Below, piece by piece: positions 51,049-59,179 of a DNA stretch of 64,000 nt. Source of the DNA: Halalkalicoccus sp. CGA53 (lineage in GTDB: Archaea > Halobacteriota > Halobacteria > Halobacteriales > Halalkalicoccaceae); contig NZ_CP144125.1 of the NCBI RefSeq assembly GCF_036429475.1, positions 2,356,001 through 2,420,000 on the forward strand, written 5' to 3'. Position 1 is the first letter of the stretch; each line of letters opens with the position of its first letter. A program made the position numbers and the translations under genes. The notes under the pieces were generated by a model. That model was not told the DNA's origin. It worked only from the letters and a program-made list of their open reading frames with translations, and did not search any database.

Positions 51049-51476
51049 ATGTACACCGGAAAGACCGAACAGCCGTGCTGTCTCTGTGGCGACCCGGAGA
51101 CCGAAACGAGAGTCGACCTCCCGCCCCGTGCGATCCCGCTGATGAAACACGGCGAGGTGGTCGCCCTGCGCGACGTCGTCGGCGAGGTGTCGATCCACTT
51201 CTGCCAGTCCGACTGGGCGCTCGTCCGCGACCTGGTCCTCGAGATGGACCAGAACCCGCTCTCGCGTGTAACGTCGCCCGCACGTCGTTCGACCTCAGAG
51301 AGGACTTAGAGGCGCTGCTCGACGACGTGCGGGAGGAACCCGACCACTCGCCGCTGGAAGCGCGGATGAGCGCGAAGAGCGAGCGAGCGCTCGACTCCGG
51401 AACCGATCTGGAACGTGTCGAGGCGAGGCTCGTTCGCTTCGCGCTCGAGGGGATCTCGCCCGGCGTTTCCGAGTGA
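51049..51476 (+). pseudogene. Frameshifted gene for a Cys-rich haloarchaeal protein
   Basis: The first frame (ATG 51049) encodes CCLCGDPETETRVDLPPRAIPLM and VSIHFCQSDWALVRDLVLEMDQNPLSR, with a possible zinc site made of Cys15-Cys16-x-x-Cys18 and the H-F-C near residue 50. At about 51266 the frame breaks. The next frame continues smoothly as CNVARTSFDLREDLEALLDDVREE and ends G-V-S-E at 51476. A single missing base restores one 142-residue protein. It is either a recent pseudogene or a sequencing error. A family name is not known to me. Confidence 0.72.
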
Positions 51477-51506
51477 CCGGTACGCCGCGTGTCAGTTTTG
51501 CCGGCT

Positions 51507-51516
51507 AACTTATACC
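51507..51516 (+). promoter_or_regulatory. TATA box of the HalX regulator gene
   Basis: AACTTATACC is centred about 30 bp before the ATG at 51542, allowing a short or no leader. Confidence 0.5.
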
Positions 51517-51541
51517 GACGCGGACTAGAGCCGAGACAACG

Positions 51542-52129
51542 ATGGAAGGTTCCACCTCCGACTGTCGCGAGCCGGTCGTCCTCGTGGTGGACGACGAGCC
51601 ACAGCTCGCGGACCTCTTTTCCACCTGGCTCTCCGATCGATGGGAGGTAGTGACGGCCTACAGCGGCGACGAGGCGCTCTCGGCGATCGACGAGGCCGTC
51701 GCGGTCGTCTTACTCGACCGGCGGATGCCGGGGCTCTCCGGCGACGACGTCCTGGAGGCGATCAGGGATCGGAACCTCGACTGCCGGGTGGTCATGGTCA
51801 CCGCGGTCGACCCCGACTTCGACATCATCGAGATGGGCTTCGACGACTACCTCGTGAAGCCGGTCGACAGCGACGAACTGCTCGAGACCGTCGAGGGCGT
51901 CCACAAGCGTAGCGAGTACACCCGGGCGATGCAGGAGTACTACAGCCTCGCCTCGAAGCGCGCGGTCTTAGAGACCGAGAAGTCACCGAGCGAACTCGAG
52001 GACAACGAGGAGTTCGAGGAGCTAGAAGAGCGCCTCGCCGAACTGAGAGAGAGCGTCGACGAGGCCATCTCGGACCTGGAGAGCCACGAGGAGTTCGCCA
52101 CGGCCTTCCGTGACCTCTCGCGCGAGTAA
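51542..52129 (+). CDS. HalX-domain response regulator
   Basis: The 195-residue protein has an N-terminal receiver domain with the acidic pair D17-D18, phospho-acceptor Asp59 (LLDRRMPG), Thr87 and Lys106 (LVKPVD). After a linker, the C-terminal half is the helical HalX domain found only in haloarchaea (SLASKRAVLETEKSPSELEDNEEFEELEERLAEL). It has no DNA-binding domain. The sensor kinase is not nearby, so it is an orphan regulator. The nearby frameshifted gene is upstream on the same strand. Confidence 0.9.
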   Translation: MEGSTSDCREPVVLVVDDEPQLADLFSTWLSDRWEVVTAYSGDEALSAIDEAVAVVLLDRRMPGLSGDDVLEAIRDRNLDCRVVMVTAVDPDFDIIEMGFDDYLVKPVDSDELLETVEGVHKRSEYTRAMQEYYSLASKRAVLETEKSPSELEDNEEFEELEERLAELRESVDEAISDLESHEEFATAFRDLSRE

Positions 52130-52144
52130 CGAACTCCGTGGGAG

Positions 52145-52228
52145 TCATACGGACGGTCGAAGCCCCGTACCGGCGACCGCCAGTACGGGCCGACGATCAC
52201 CGGTACCCAGTTACAGCCGTCCGTATCA
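52145..52228 (-). repeat. 85-bp terminal-inverted-repeat element, copy C
   Basis: On the minus strand it starts TGATACGGACGGCTGTAA, where the TGA (52226-52228) is the stop codon of the acyl-CoA dehydrogenase gene, and ends GACCGTCCGTATGA. It is 84 bp long, between the convergent HalX and acyl-CoA dehydrogenase genes. Its proximal end matches copy A, its interior shows GGTACC and CCGTAC motifs. Confidence 0.74.
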
Positions 52229-53371
52229 GGCCTGTCTGTAGATCAGGTTCCGCTGGACCTCGTTCGCGCCCTCGTAGATCACGGGGATGCGGGCGTCGCG
52301 GAACACCCGGGCGATCCGCCGGTCGGTGAAGATCGACCGGCCGCCGTGGAACTGCATCGCCTGCTCGGAACACTCCACTGCGACCTCGGTCGACTTCGTC
52401 TTCGCCATCGCCGCCCAGAACCCGGGGTTGATCCCGTCCCTCACGTGCTTCGCCGCACGGTAGTTGAGCGCGCGGGCGGCCTCGAACTCGAGGCGCATGT
52501 CCGCCAGTCCGTGTTGTACCGCCTGAAACTCGTTGATTCCCCGCCCGAACGCCTCCCGGTCGTGGACGAACGCCCACGCCTCCTCGATGGCCGCCGCAGC
52601 GAGCCCGAGACCGTGGCCGCCGACGACGATCCGGCCGTGGTTGAAGAAGTCGACGAGCTGGAGGAAGCCGCCGTTCTCGTAGCCGACGAGGTTCTCCTCC
52701 GGCACTCTCGCGCCGTCGAACGTGATGTGGGCCTGTTTCGATGCGCGCATCGCCATCTTCTCCGGGATGTGCTCGGCCTCGTAGCCGTCGATGTCCGTCG
52801 GGACGATCAGCAACGAGTGGTTCGAGTAGCGGTCGCTGTTCTCGCCCGTCCGGACGAAGACGGTGAGCCAGTCGGCCTCGACGCCGTTGCCGATCCAGAA
52901 CTTCTCGCCGTCGATGACGTACTCTCCGTCGTCCTTCGCGGCGGTCGTCGAGACGCTCGTCAGGTCGCTTCCCGCGTCGGGTTCCGAGACCGCGAGCCCC
53001 GTGATCTCCTCGCCGTTGGCGACGGGAGTCAGGTACTCCTCTCGTTGCTCCTCGGTGCCGTACTCCTCGACGATCTCCGCGCCGAAACTGGCGAGCTGGA
53101 GCGTGAGCGCGATCCCAGCGTCGGCCCGGAAGAACTCCTCTGCGATCGCGAGGATCTCCACCACGTCGAGGTCCCGACCGCCGTAGGTCTCGCCGATGTC
53201 CTGTGCGACCAGCCCCGCGTCCTGGCCGGCTTCGAGGATCTCCCACGGGTATTCTCCAGATCCGAAGTACTCCTCGGCGTTCGGCTCGATCCACTCCTCG
53301 GCGAACGCACGCGCCTCTGCCTTTACCTCGCGGGCGTACTCCGGGATGATCTCCTCGTCGAGTAGCTCCAT
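52226..53371 (-). CDS. Acyl-CoA dehydrogenase
   Basis: The 381-residue flavoprotein has the family signatures: TGLAVSEPDAGSDLTS (substrate/FAD contact), GEKFWIGNGVEADWLTVF, and the C-terminal QFHGGRSIFTDRRIARVFRDARIPVIYEGANEVQRN containing the Glu region that acts as catalytic base. It catalyses the alpha-beta dehydrogenation of acyl-CoA thioesters. Chain length preference is not readable. The ATG at 53371 lies 26 bp after a TATA box, which fits a leaderless start. An earlier in-frame start is open but unconserved. Confidence 0.92.
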   Translation of the reverse strand: MELLDEEIIPEYAREVKAEARAFAEEWIEPNAEEYFGSGEYPWEILEAGQDAGLVAQDIGETYGGRDLDVVEILAIAEEFFRADAGIALTLQLASFGAEIVEEYGTEEQREEYLTPVANGEEITGLAVSEPDAGSDLTSVSTTAAKDDGEYVIDGEKFWIGNGVEADWLTVFVRTGENSDRYSNHSLLIVPTDIDGYEAEHIPEKMAMRASKQAHITFDGARVPEENLVGYENGGFLQLVDFFNHGRIVVGGHGLGLAAAAIEEAWAFVHDREAFGRGINEFQAVQHGLADMRLEFEAARALNYRAAKHVRDGINPGFWAAMAKTKSTEVAVECSEQAMQFHGGRSIFTDRRIARVFRDARIPVIYEGANEVQRNLIYRQA

Positions 53372-53393
53372 AGCGAGCGATAGGACGCCGGGA

Positions 53394-53402
53394 TCATATA
53401 GT
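53394..53402 (-). promoter_or_regulatory. TATA box of the acyl-CoA dehydrogenase gene
   Basis: ACTATATGA on the minus strand is centred about 26 bp before the ATG at 53371, giving a leaderless transcript. The next gene (M24 peptidase) is divergent, sharing this 107-bp region. Confidence 0.55.
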
Positions 53403-53478
53403 TCTCCAAACCGAAAACAACTCCCGAGTGGTGGATCCGTGTCGAAACGACTTCGGGCCACCCGGGTATCGACGTGGT

Positions 53479-54579
53479 ATGGACGGCTACAGAAGCCGGC
53501 TCGATAGCGTACGACAGGCACTCTCGGAGACGGATAGCTCCGCGCTCGTCACCGGGCCGGGACCGACGATGTGCTATCTCACCGGAGTGAGAGAGGAGCC
53601 GAGCGAGCGCCACTTCCTCCTGCTCGTCTCCCCCGACCGAGCGACGTTCGTCGTCCCGGAGATGTACGACGACCAGCTCTCGGGGACGACGCCCGTCGCC
53701 GACCTCCGGACCTGGGCGGACGGCGACGACCCGACGGCGCTCGTGCGGGAGTTCGGCTCCGACCTCGAGCCCGGACGCGTGCTGATCGACGACCGGCTCT
53801 GGGAGCTCTTCTCGCGCGAAGTCCGGACCCACCTCCCCGGAACCGAGTTCGGCCTGGCGAGCGAGCTGGTCGCCGACCTCCGAATCGTGAAGGACGAGAC
53901 GGAACTCGCGTCGCTCCGGGAGGCGGCGCGTATCACCGATCGAGTCGTACGGGAGGTCCGAGGGTTCGGGGAGGAGGCGATCGGGATGACCGAGGCGGAG
54001 CTCGCCGCAGAGATCGAGTCGCGGCTCGCGGCCGCGGGCGGCGAGGGGCTCTCGTTCGAGCCGATCGTCGGCTCCGGGCCGAACGGCGCGCACCCGCACC
54101 ACCGACACGGCGGTCGAGAGATCGAGGCGGGCGACCCGGTCGTCCTCGATTTCGGGACCCGGTTCGAGGGCTACCCCGGCGACCAGACCCGGACCGTCGT
54201 CTTCGGCGGTGAGCCTCCCGAACGGTTCGAGGAGGTCCACGAGGTCGTACGGGAGGCACAGCGAGCGGGGGTCGACGCGGTCGAACCGGGCGTCGCGGCG
54301 AGCGAGGTCGACCGGGCGGCACGCGAGGTGATCGAGTCGGCGGGCTACGGTGAGGAGTTCACGCACAGGACCGGCCACGGTGTGGGTCTCGAGGTCCACG
54401 AGCCGCCGTACGTCGTCGCCGGGAACGATCGCGAACTCGAAGCCGGGATGGTCGCGAGTGTCGAACCGGGGATCTACCTCGACGGCGAGTTCGGCGTCCG
54501 GATCGAGGATCTGGTCGTCGTCACCGAGGAGGGCTGTGAGCGGCTGAACACGACCTCCCGGGACTGGCGGGTCGAGTGA
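53479..54579 (+). CDS. M24 family Xaa-Pro peptidase-like protein
   Basis: The 366-residue protein has a creatinase/prolidase-type two-domain layout: an N-terminal RNase-H-like domain (about 1-120) and the C-terminal pita-bread domain. The metal ligands are in DFGTRFEGYPGDQTRT (two Asp), HRTGHGVGLEVHE (His), EPGIYL (Glu) and GVRIEDL (Glu), so the dinuclear site is complete. It should cleave Xaa-Pro dipeptides or related compounds in the cytoplasm. Start at 53479 (M-D-G-Y-R-S) after a 17-codon open stretch. Confidence 0.88.
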   Translation: MDGYRSRLDSVRQALSETDSSALVTGPGPTMCYLTGVREEPSERHFLLLVSPDRATFVVPEMYDDQLSGTTPVADLRTWADGDDPTALVREFGSDLEPGRVLIDDRLWELFSREVRTHLPGTEFGLASELVADLRIVKDETELASLREAARITDRVVREVRGFGEEAIGMTEAELAAEIESRLAAAGGEGLSFEPIVGSGPNGAHPHHRHGGREIEAGDPVVLDFGTRFEGYPGDQTRTVVFGGEPPERFEEVHEVVREAQRAGVDAVEPGVAASEVDRAAREVIESAGYGEEFTHRTGHGVGLEVHEPPYVVAGNDRELEAGMVASVEPGIYLDGEFGVRIEDLVVVTEEGCERLNTTSRDWRVE

Positions 54580-55059
54580 TCACCGATCGAAGGTGAGGAC
54601 CTCCCCGTCCGAGCCGCAGCAGGAACAGCCGCCATCGAACGTGGGCTCGCGGATCTCGTCGGTACGGATGGGCGTCTCCGAGAGCGCCGAGAGCTCCGCC
54701 GCGAGGTCCTCCACCGACTCGACGGGCGCGCCGAACGGGTGGCGCTCGATCAGGATCAGGTCGCGTGCGACCCGCGTTCCGTCGTAGACGACCGTCCCCT
54801 CGGTGTAGAACCACCTGTCGCCGGGGCCGCCCTCCGGAGTGCCCTCCGCGTAGCCCTCGGTCAGTGAGGTCGCCCTGTCGGCGTACTCGTCGAACGTGGT
54901 GGCGTGACCGATCCGTTCGCGCGTACTGAGCGTGATCTCGGTGTGGGTGAGCGAGCGGACGCGGTCGACGAACAGCCCACAGGCGAGCGTGATCGGCAAC
55001 GGGACCGGCTCCATTAGGTGCTCGTCGGGGTGGCGGAGACAGCGCTGGAGGGTGACCAT
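54580..55059 (-). CDS. Haloarchaeal protein with C-terminal Cys motif
   Basis: The 159-residue protein starts M-V-T-L-Q-R and ends with G-G-C-S-C-C-G-S-D-G-E-V-L-T-F, a cysteine cluster that could bind metal. The middle is alpha/beta (DRWFYTEGTVVYDGTRVARDLILIERHPFGAPVESVEDL). A later start at M-E-P-V-P is also possible. Its stop codon abuts the convergent M24 stop. I do not recognise the family. Confidence 0.65.
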   Translation of the reverse strand: MVTLQRCLRHPDEHLMEPVPLPITLACGLFVDRVRSLTHTEITLSTRERIGHATTFDEYADRATSLTEGYAEGTPEGGPGDRWFYTEGTVVYDGTRVARDLILIERHPFGAPVESVEDLAAELSALSETPIRTDEIREPTFDGGCSCCGSDGEVLTFDR

Positions 55060-55119
55060 ACCTCGGGGGACTCCGAGACGGACTTAACGGCTCGCGGAGC
55101 GGGGGGTAACTCCCGGGAG

Positions 55120-55782
55120 TTACCGGACGTGCGTCACCGCGATCCCCTCGCCGATCGGGAGGACGCTCGTCTCGCAGTCCGGGTCCGAGCGAACTCGTTC
55201 GAGGTACGCCGCGACCCCGCGTGCGGAGTCCGTCGCGTCCGTCTCCTCGCCACGGAGCAGTCGGTCGACGTCGTCGTAGTAGACGGTGTTCGCGGCGAGC
55301 ATGTTGTCCGCGATCACGACCGCACCCGGTGCGAGTTTCTCCCGCACCGCGTCGAACGCCTCTCTGTACCGGTGCTTCTCGTTGTCGATCAGGACGGCGT
55401 CGAGCGGCCCCTCGTAGCTATCGATCGTCTCGATCGCGTCGCCGAGTTCGTACCGAACGTCGGCGTCGAATCCGCCTCGATCCATGTACTCGCGGGCCAT
55501 CGAAAGCTCGTCGGCGTCGACCTCCGTGAGGACGATCTCGTCACCCTCGGAGAGCGCCCCCGCGAACCAGTACGCCGAGTAGCCGTAACCCGAGCCGAAC
55601 TCGAAGATGCGCTCTGCACCGGCCACCCGGACGAGCAGCCGGAGGAACCCACCGACCTCGGGACCGACGTGCGGGAAGCCCTCGCGCTCGGCGTAGGCGT
55701 CCATCTCCGCGAGCACCTCGTCTCCCTCGGGACCTGCCGTTTTGAGGAAGCTCACCACGTCGTCGGCGAGGACGTCGGACAT
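55120..55782 (-). CDS. O-methyltransferase family protein
   Basis: The 220-residue SAM-dependent enzyme has motif I FEFGSGYGYSAYWFA near residue 60, VLTEVDADELSMAREYM and the metal-coordinating AVLIDNEKHRYREAF followed by GAVVIADNMLAANTVY, all typical of the catechol O-methyltransferase/caffeoyl-CoA methyltransferase family. It should methylate small hydroxylated aromatics or similar acceptors in the cytoplasm. The start M-S-D-V-L-A-D at 55782 is preferred over the ATG five codons upstream. Confidence 0.85.
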   Translation of the reverse strand: MSDVLADDVVSFLKTAGPEGDEVLAEMDAYAEREGFPHVGPEVGGFLRLLVRVAGAERIFEFGSGYGYSAYWFAGALSEGDEIVLTEVDADELSMAREYMDRGGFDADVRYELGDAIETIDSYEGPLDAVLIDNEKHRYREAFDAVREKLAPGAVVIADNMLAANTVYYDDVDRLLRGEETDATDSARGVAAYLERVRSDPDCETSVLPIGEGIAVTHVR

Positions 55783-55812
55783 ACCGATCGCTCGCACCCG
55801 GGGGAGAAAACC

Positions 55813-57072
55813 CTACGGGGTCGTCCCCGCGAGGCGGGCGAGCGTCCCGGCGAGCACTCGCGTCGCCCGAGCGCAGTCCTCCCAGTCGGTCCACTCCCGT
55901 GGGCTGTGCGAGACGCCGTCCCGCGAGGGCGCGAAGAGCATCCCGACGTCGGTCACCCGGGCGACGTGCATCGCGTCGTGAGCCGCTCCGGAGTGCAGGT
56001 CCATCGTCGTGATCCCCGCCTCCTCGCCCGCCGCCCGTGCGGCCTCCCCGACCCGTGGGGACATCGGCGTCGGCTCCAGGTCGAAGCCTCGATCCAGCGT
56101 CGTCTCGACGCCGCGCTCGCGCTCGATCCGGGCGAGGCTTCGCTCCGCGCGGCCGACGATCGCGTTCATCGCGTCGTACTCGACGTCGCGCACGTCGACG
56201 CTCAGGTCCACGGAACCGGGAACGACGTTCGTCGCGTTCGGGCGGACCTCGAGCGAGCCGACGGTCCCCACGGCGCTCTCGCTGTCGACGGCGACGGTCT
56301 CGTTCGCCGCGCGCTCGACGTCGAGGACGAACTCGCTCGCCGCACACAGAGCGTCGGTTCGATCGACCATCGGCGTCGCCCCCGCGTGGTTCGCCTCGCC
56401 CCGGATAGAGACCGCACAGTGGGTGATGCCCGTGATGGCGCTCACGATCCCCACCGGGATCCCCATCGTCTCAAGGCGGTCGTGCTGTTCGACGTGGAGT
56501 TCGACGAACGCCTCCCAGCCGGCGGCGTCGAGGCGTCCCTCGCCCCGGAAGCCGATCTCCTCCAGAGCGTCCTCCAGCGTCCGCCCCTCGCCGTCGTCGA
56601 GCGCGAGCGCCTCCTCGACACGTCGCTCGCCGACGGCCACCGAGGAACCGAGCAGCCCCGGCGCGAAGAGCTGCCCTTCCTCCTCGGTGAAGCTCACGAC
56701 CGCGATCGGTCGCTCCGGTTCGATCCCCGCGTCCTGCATCGCCCGGACCGACTCGAGTGCGGCGTAGACGCCGAGTGGCCCGTCGAAGATCCCACCCTCG
56801 GGGACCGAGTCGAGGTGGCTCCCCGAGGCGATCGGCTCTCTCCTCGGACTCGCACGCTCGGGTGTCCAGTGACCGACGACGTTCCCCACCGCGTCGACTC
56901 TCACCTCTAGTCCCGCGGCCTCCATCCGGGAGACGAGGTACTCGCGCGCATCGCGGTTCGCCTCGCTCCCGGTGAGGTTCGTCCGGCCGTGGCCCTCGCC
57001 GGCGACGGCCCCGAACCCCGCGTTCGCCTCGATGTCCCCTCGCAACCGCTCCTCGTCGATCCGGAGTCGCAT
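55813..57072 (-). CDS. M20-type Zn-dependent hydrolase (N-carbamoyl-amino acid/allantoate amidohydrolase)
   Basis: The 419-residue protein has the amidase/hydantoinase/carbamoylase signatures: SGSHLDSVPEGGIFDGPLG (metal ligands His and Asp), FTEEEGQLFAPG (Glu-Glu), ELHVEQHDRL and the C-terminal MDLHSGAAHDAMHVARV with its His ligand. It hydrolyses N-carbamoyl or ureido compounds and releases ammonia in the cytoplasm. The start M-R-L-R-I-D-E-E-R-L at 57072 is the family N-terminus. Confidence 0.88.
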   Translation of the reverse strand: MRLRIDEERLRGDIEANAGFGAVAGEGHGRTNLTGSEANRDAREYLVSRMEAAGLEVRVDAVGNVVGHWTPERASPRREPIASGSHLDSVPEGGIFDGPLGVYAALESVRAMQDAGIEPERPIAVVSFTEEEGQLFAPGLLGSSVAVGERRVEEALALDDGEGRTLEDALEEIGFRGEGRLDAAGWEAFVELHVEQHDRLETMGIPVGIVSAITGITHCAVSIRGEANHAGATPMVDRTDALCAASEFVLDVERAANETVAVDSESAVGTVGSLEVRPNATNVVPGSVDLSVDVRDVEYDAMNAIVGRAERSLARIERERGVETTLDRGFDLEPTPMSPRVGEAARAAGEEAGITTMDLHSGAAHDAMHVARVTDVGMLFAPSRDGVSHSPREWTDWEDCARATRVLAGTLARLAGTTP

Positions 57073-57151
57073 AGTCGGCCCTCGAGGCCTCGGGGTATGG
57101 TCCTTGCGACACGAGCACAACGGGCAAGACCTCTGGCTTCCAACGGGGCTC

Positions 57152-57703
57152 ATGCGAATCGGTTTCGTTGTCTTCGACGGGATGACCGCACTCGACTTCG
57201 TCGGCGTCTACGACCCGCTCACGAGGCTCGCGACCATGGGGTTCAGGGAGGACGTCTCCTGGGAGGTCTGTGGCCGGCGAGAGCGGGTCCGTGCGGGCGC
57301 GGGACTGGATATCGGTGTCGATACGGTCTCCAGACCGCTCGACCGCTACGACCTGATCGTCGTCCCGGGCGGGTTCGCAACCCGCGAGCTGGTCGAGGAC
57401 GAGGGCTTTCTCGGCTGGCTCGACACCGCCGATGTCGACTTGCTCTCGTCGGTGTGTACCGGATCGCTGCTGCTCGGTGCGGTGGGGTTCCTGGATGGAC
57501 GGCGGGCGACGACCCACCCCTCGGCGTACGACGACCTCGCCGAGTACTGCACGGTGGTCCGAGAACGCGTCGTCGACGAGGGCGACCTGATCACCGCTGG
57601 CGGGGTGACCTCCGGACTCGACCTCGGCCTCGCGCTGGTCGAGCGGATCGACGGTACGGACACCCGGGAGCAGGTCGCCGCACAGATGGACTATCCGTAC
57701 TGA
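57152..57703 (+). CDS. DJ-1/PfpI family protein
   Basis: The 183-residue protein has the DJ-1/PfpI fold: MRIGFVVFDGMTALDFVGVYDPL at the start and the nucleophile elbow S-V-C-T-G-S-L-L-L-G-A at about residue 105. The Cys is present; a Glu in the N-terminal block completes the usual pair. Many such proteins are glyoxalase III or isocyanide-hydratase-like. It is divergent from the M20 hydrolase with 79 bp between. The exact activity is undetermined. Confidence 0.85.
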   Translation: MRIGFVVFDGMTALDFVGVYDPLTRLATMGFREDVSWEVCGRRERVRAGAGLDIGVDTVSRPLDRYDLIVVPGGFATRELVEDEGFLGWLDTADVDLLSSVCTGSLLLGAVGFLDGRRATTHPSAYDDLAEYCTVVRERVVDEGDLITAGGVTSGLDLGLALVERIDGTDTREQVAAQMDYPY

Positions 57704-57731
57704 GCCGGATTTATGTACGCGGGCCGCGTGC

Positions 57732-59078
57732 GTGACGACCGATGCACACGGGAGTCGATCGATCGTGAGCGAGCAAGGACGAATCGAGCGCGAAACCAGC
57801 GAGCGGGTGGTCGAGCGCGCTCGCCGGGTCATCCCCGGCGGGGCGCAGACGGGGCTCAGAGCGCAGGCGCACGACCCCTCGCCGGTCGCCTTCGAGCGCG
57901 CGAGCGGGACGACGCTCGAGACCGTCGAGGGCACCCGGTTCACGGACTACCACCTCGCCTTCGGGCCGATCGTCCTCGGTCACGGCCACGAAGCGGTGGA
58001 CAGAGCCGCCCACGAGGCGATCGATCGGGGTGTGCTCTTCGGCGCGGGAACGACCGAACTCGAGGTCGAGGTCGCAGAGCGTCTCGTCGATCTGTTCGCA
58101 GGTATCGAGGCGCTCAAGTTCTGTAACAGTGGTACGGAGGCGACCTACCACGCGATCCGTCTCGCACGGGCACACACCGGAGAGGAAAAAGTCGTCAAGT
58201 TCGAGGGCTGTTACCACGGCTGGCACGACTACGTCGACCTCAACGTCTACCCACCCGCCGAACACGCCGGCGAGCCGTACCCCGAGTCCGACGGGATGCT
58301 CGGGGGTGCCGTGGAGAACACGCTCGTCCTGCCGTTCAACGACCCCGACGCGCTGGCCGAGACCCTCGAGGAACGCGACGACGTCGCCTGCGTGATCCTC
58401 GAACCGATCCCGCACTCGGTGGGGTGTCTCCTGCCCACCGAAGAGTTCCTGTCCACGCTCCGTGAGGCGACCGAGCGGGCGGGGGTTCCGCTGATCTTCG
58501 ACGAGGTGATCACCGGGGTTCGCCACTCGATCCACGGCGCACAGGGCATCTTCGACGTGACGCCCGACCTCACCTGTCTCGCGAAGGCGATGGGCAACGG
58601 CTACCCGGTCGCGGCGGTCGGCGGTTCTCGACCACTCCTCTCCCAGGCCGGCGGCGACAATACCTCTGGAGTGGTGATCAGCGGCACCTACTCGGGGCAC
58701 CCGATCGGGCTCGCCGCCACGAAGGCGACGCTCCGGATCGTCGAAGACGAGGGTGTCACCGACCACCTCGCCGATCTGGGTGGGCGGTACAGAGCGGGAC
58801 TACGCGACCTGCTCACGGACCACGGGATCGAGGGCCGTGTCGTGGGGTATCGCTCGGTCTTCAGCCCGCAGTTCGGCGTCACCGGCGAGCCGAGGAGCTA
58901 CGACGACGTGCTCGGCCTGGACGAGGAGCGGTTCGAGGCGTACGCGAACGGAATGCGCGAACGCGGACAGTTCTTCACGCCGAACCCGTACAAACGTCAC
59001 CACCTCTCGGCGGCTCACGGCGAGGAACAGCTCACCGAGTATCTGGAGGCTGCAGACGAGGTGCTCGCGGGGCTCTGA
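57732..59078 (+). CDS. Glutamate-1-semialdehyde 2,1-aminomutase-like PLP enzyme
   Basis: The 448-residue class III aminotransferase fold protein has GGAQTGLRAQ near the N-terminus, FCNSGTEATYHAIRLARA, FEGCYHGWHD, VIFDEVITGVR with the Asp contacting the PLP ring, and TCLAKAMGNGYPVAAV, in which Lys should form the Schiff base. It resembles HemL but the genomic context is not a heme locus, so it may act on another amino acid. A second possible start is a GTG eleven codons later (V-S-E-Q-G). It follows the DJ-1/PfpI gene by 28 bp on the same strand and may be co-transcribed. Confidence 0.85.
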   Translation: MTTDAHGSRSIVSEQGRIERETSERVVERARRVIPGGAQTGLRAQAHDPSPVAFERASGTTLETVEGTRFTDYHLAFGPIVLGHGHEAVDRAAHEAIDRGVLFGAGTTELEVEVAERLVDLFAGIEALKFCNSGTEATYHAIRLARAHTGEEKVVKFEGCYHGWHDYVDLNVYPPAEHAGEPYPESDGMLGGAVENTLVLPFNDPDALAETLEERDDVACVILEPIPHSVGCLLPTEEFLSTLREATERAGVPLIFDEVITGVRHSIHGAQGIFDVTPDLTCLAKAMGNGYPVAAVGGSRPLLSQAGGDNTSGVVISGTYSGHPIGLAATKATLRIVEDEGVTDHLADLGGRYRAGLRDLLTDHGIEGRVVGYRSVFSPQFGVTGEPRSYDDVLGLDEERFEAYANGMRERGQFFTPNPYKRHHLSAAHGEEQLTEYLEAADEVLAGL

Positions 59079-59127
59079 GCGGGTTCGGTACGGGATCCTG
59101 CCAGTTCGTCGCGGAGCCGTCCAAGTA

Positions 59128-59161
59128 GGACTCTCGACGGCTCCGGCCGTCGGGAGAGTCC
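59128..59161. terminator. Hairpin between convergent genes
   Basis: GGACTCTC and GAGAGTCC pair in an 8-bp outer stem; GACGG and CCGTC add 5 bp, with a two-base bulge and a 6-nt loop. It separates the aminomutase-like gene and the beta-helix lipoprotein gene, which end at 59078 and 59180. The position suits a bidirectional terminator. Confidence 0.5.
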
Positions 59162-59179
59162 GGTTCGCGAACCGGCGCT

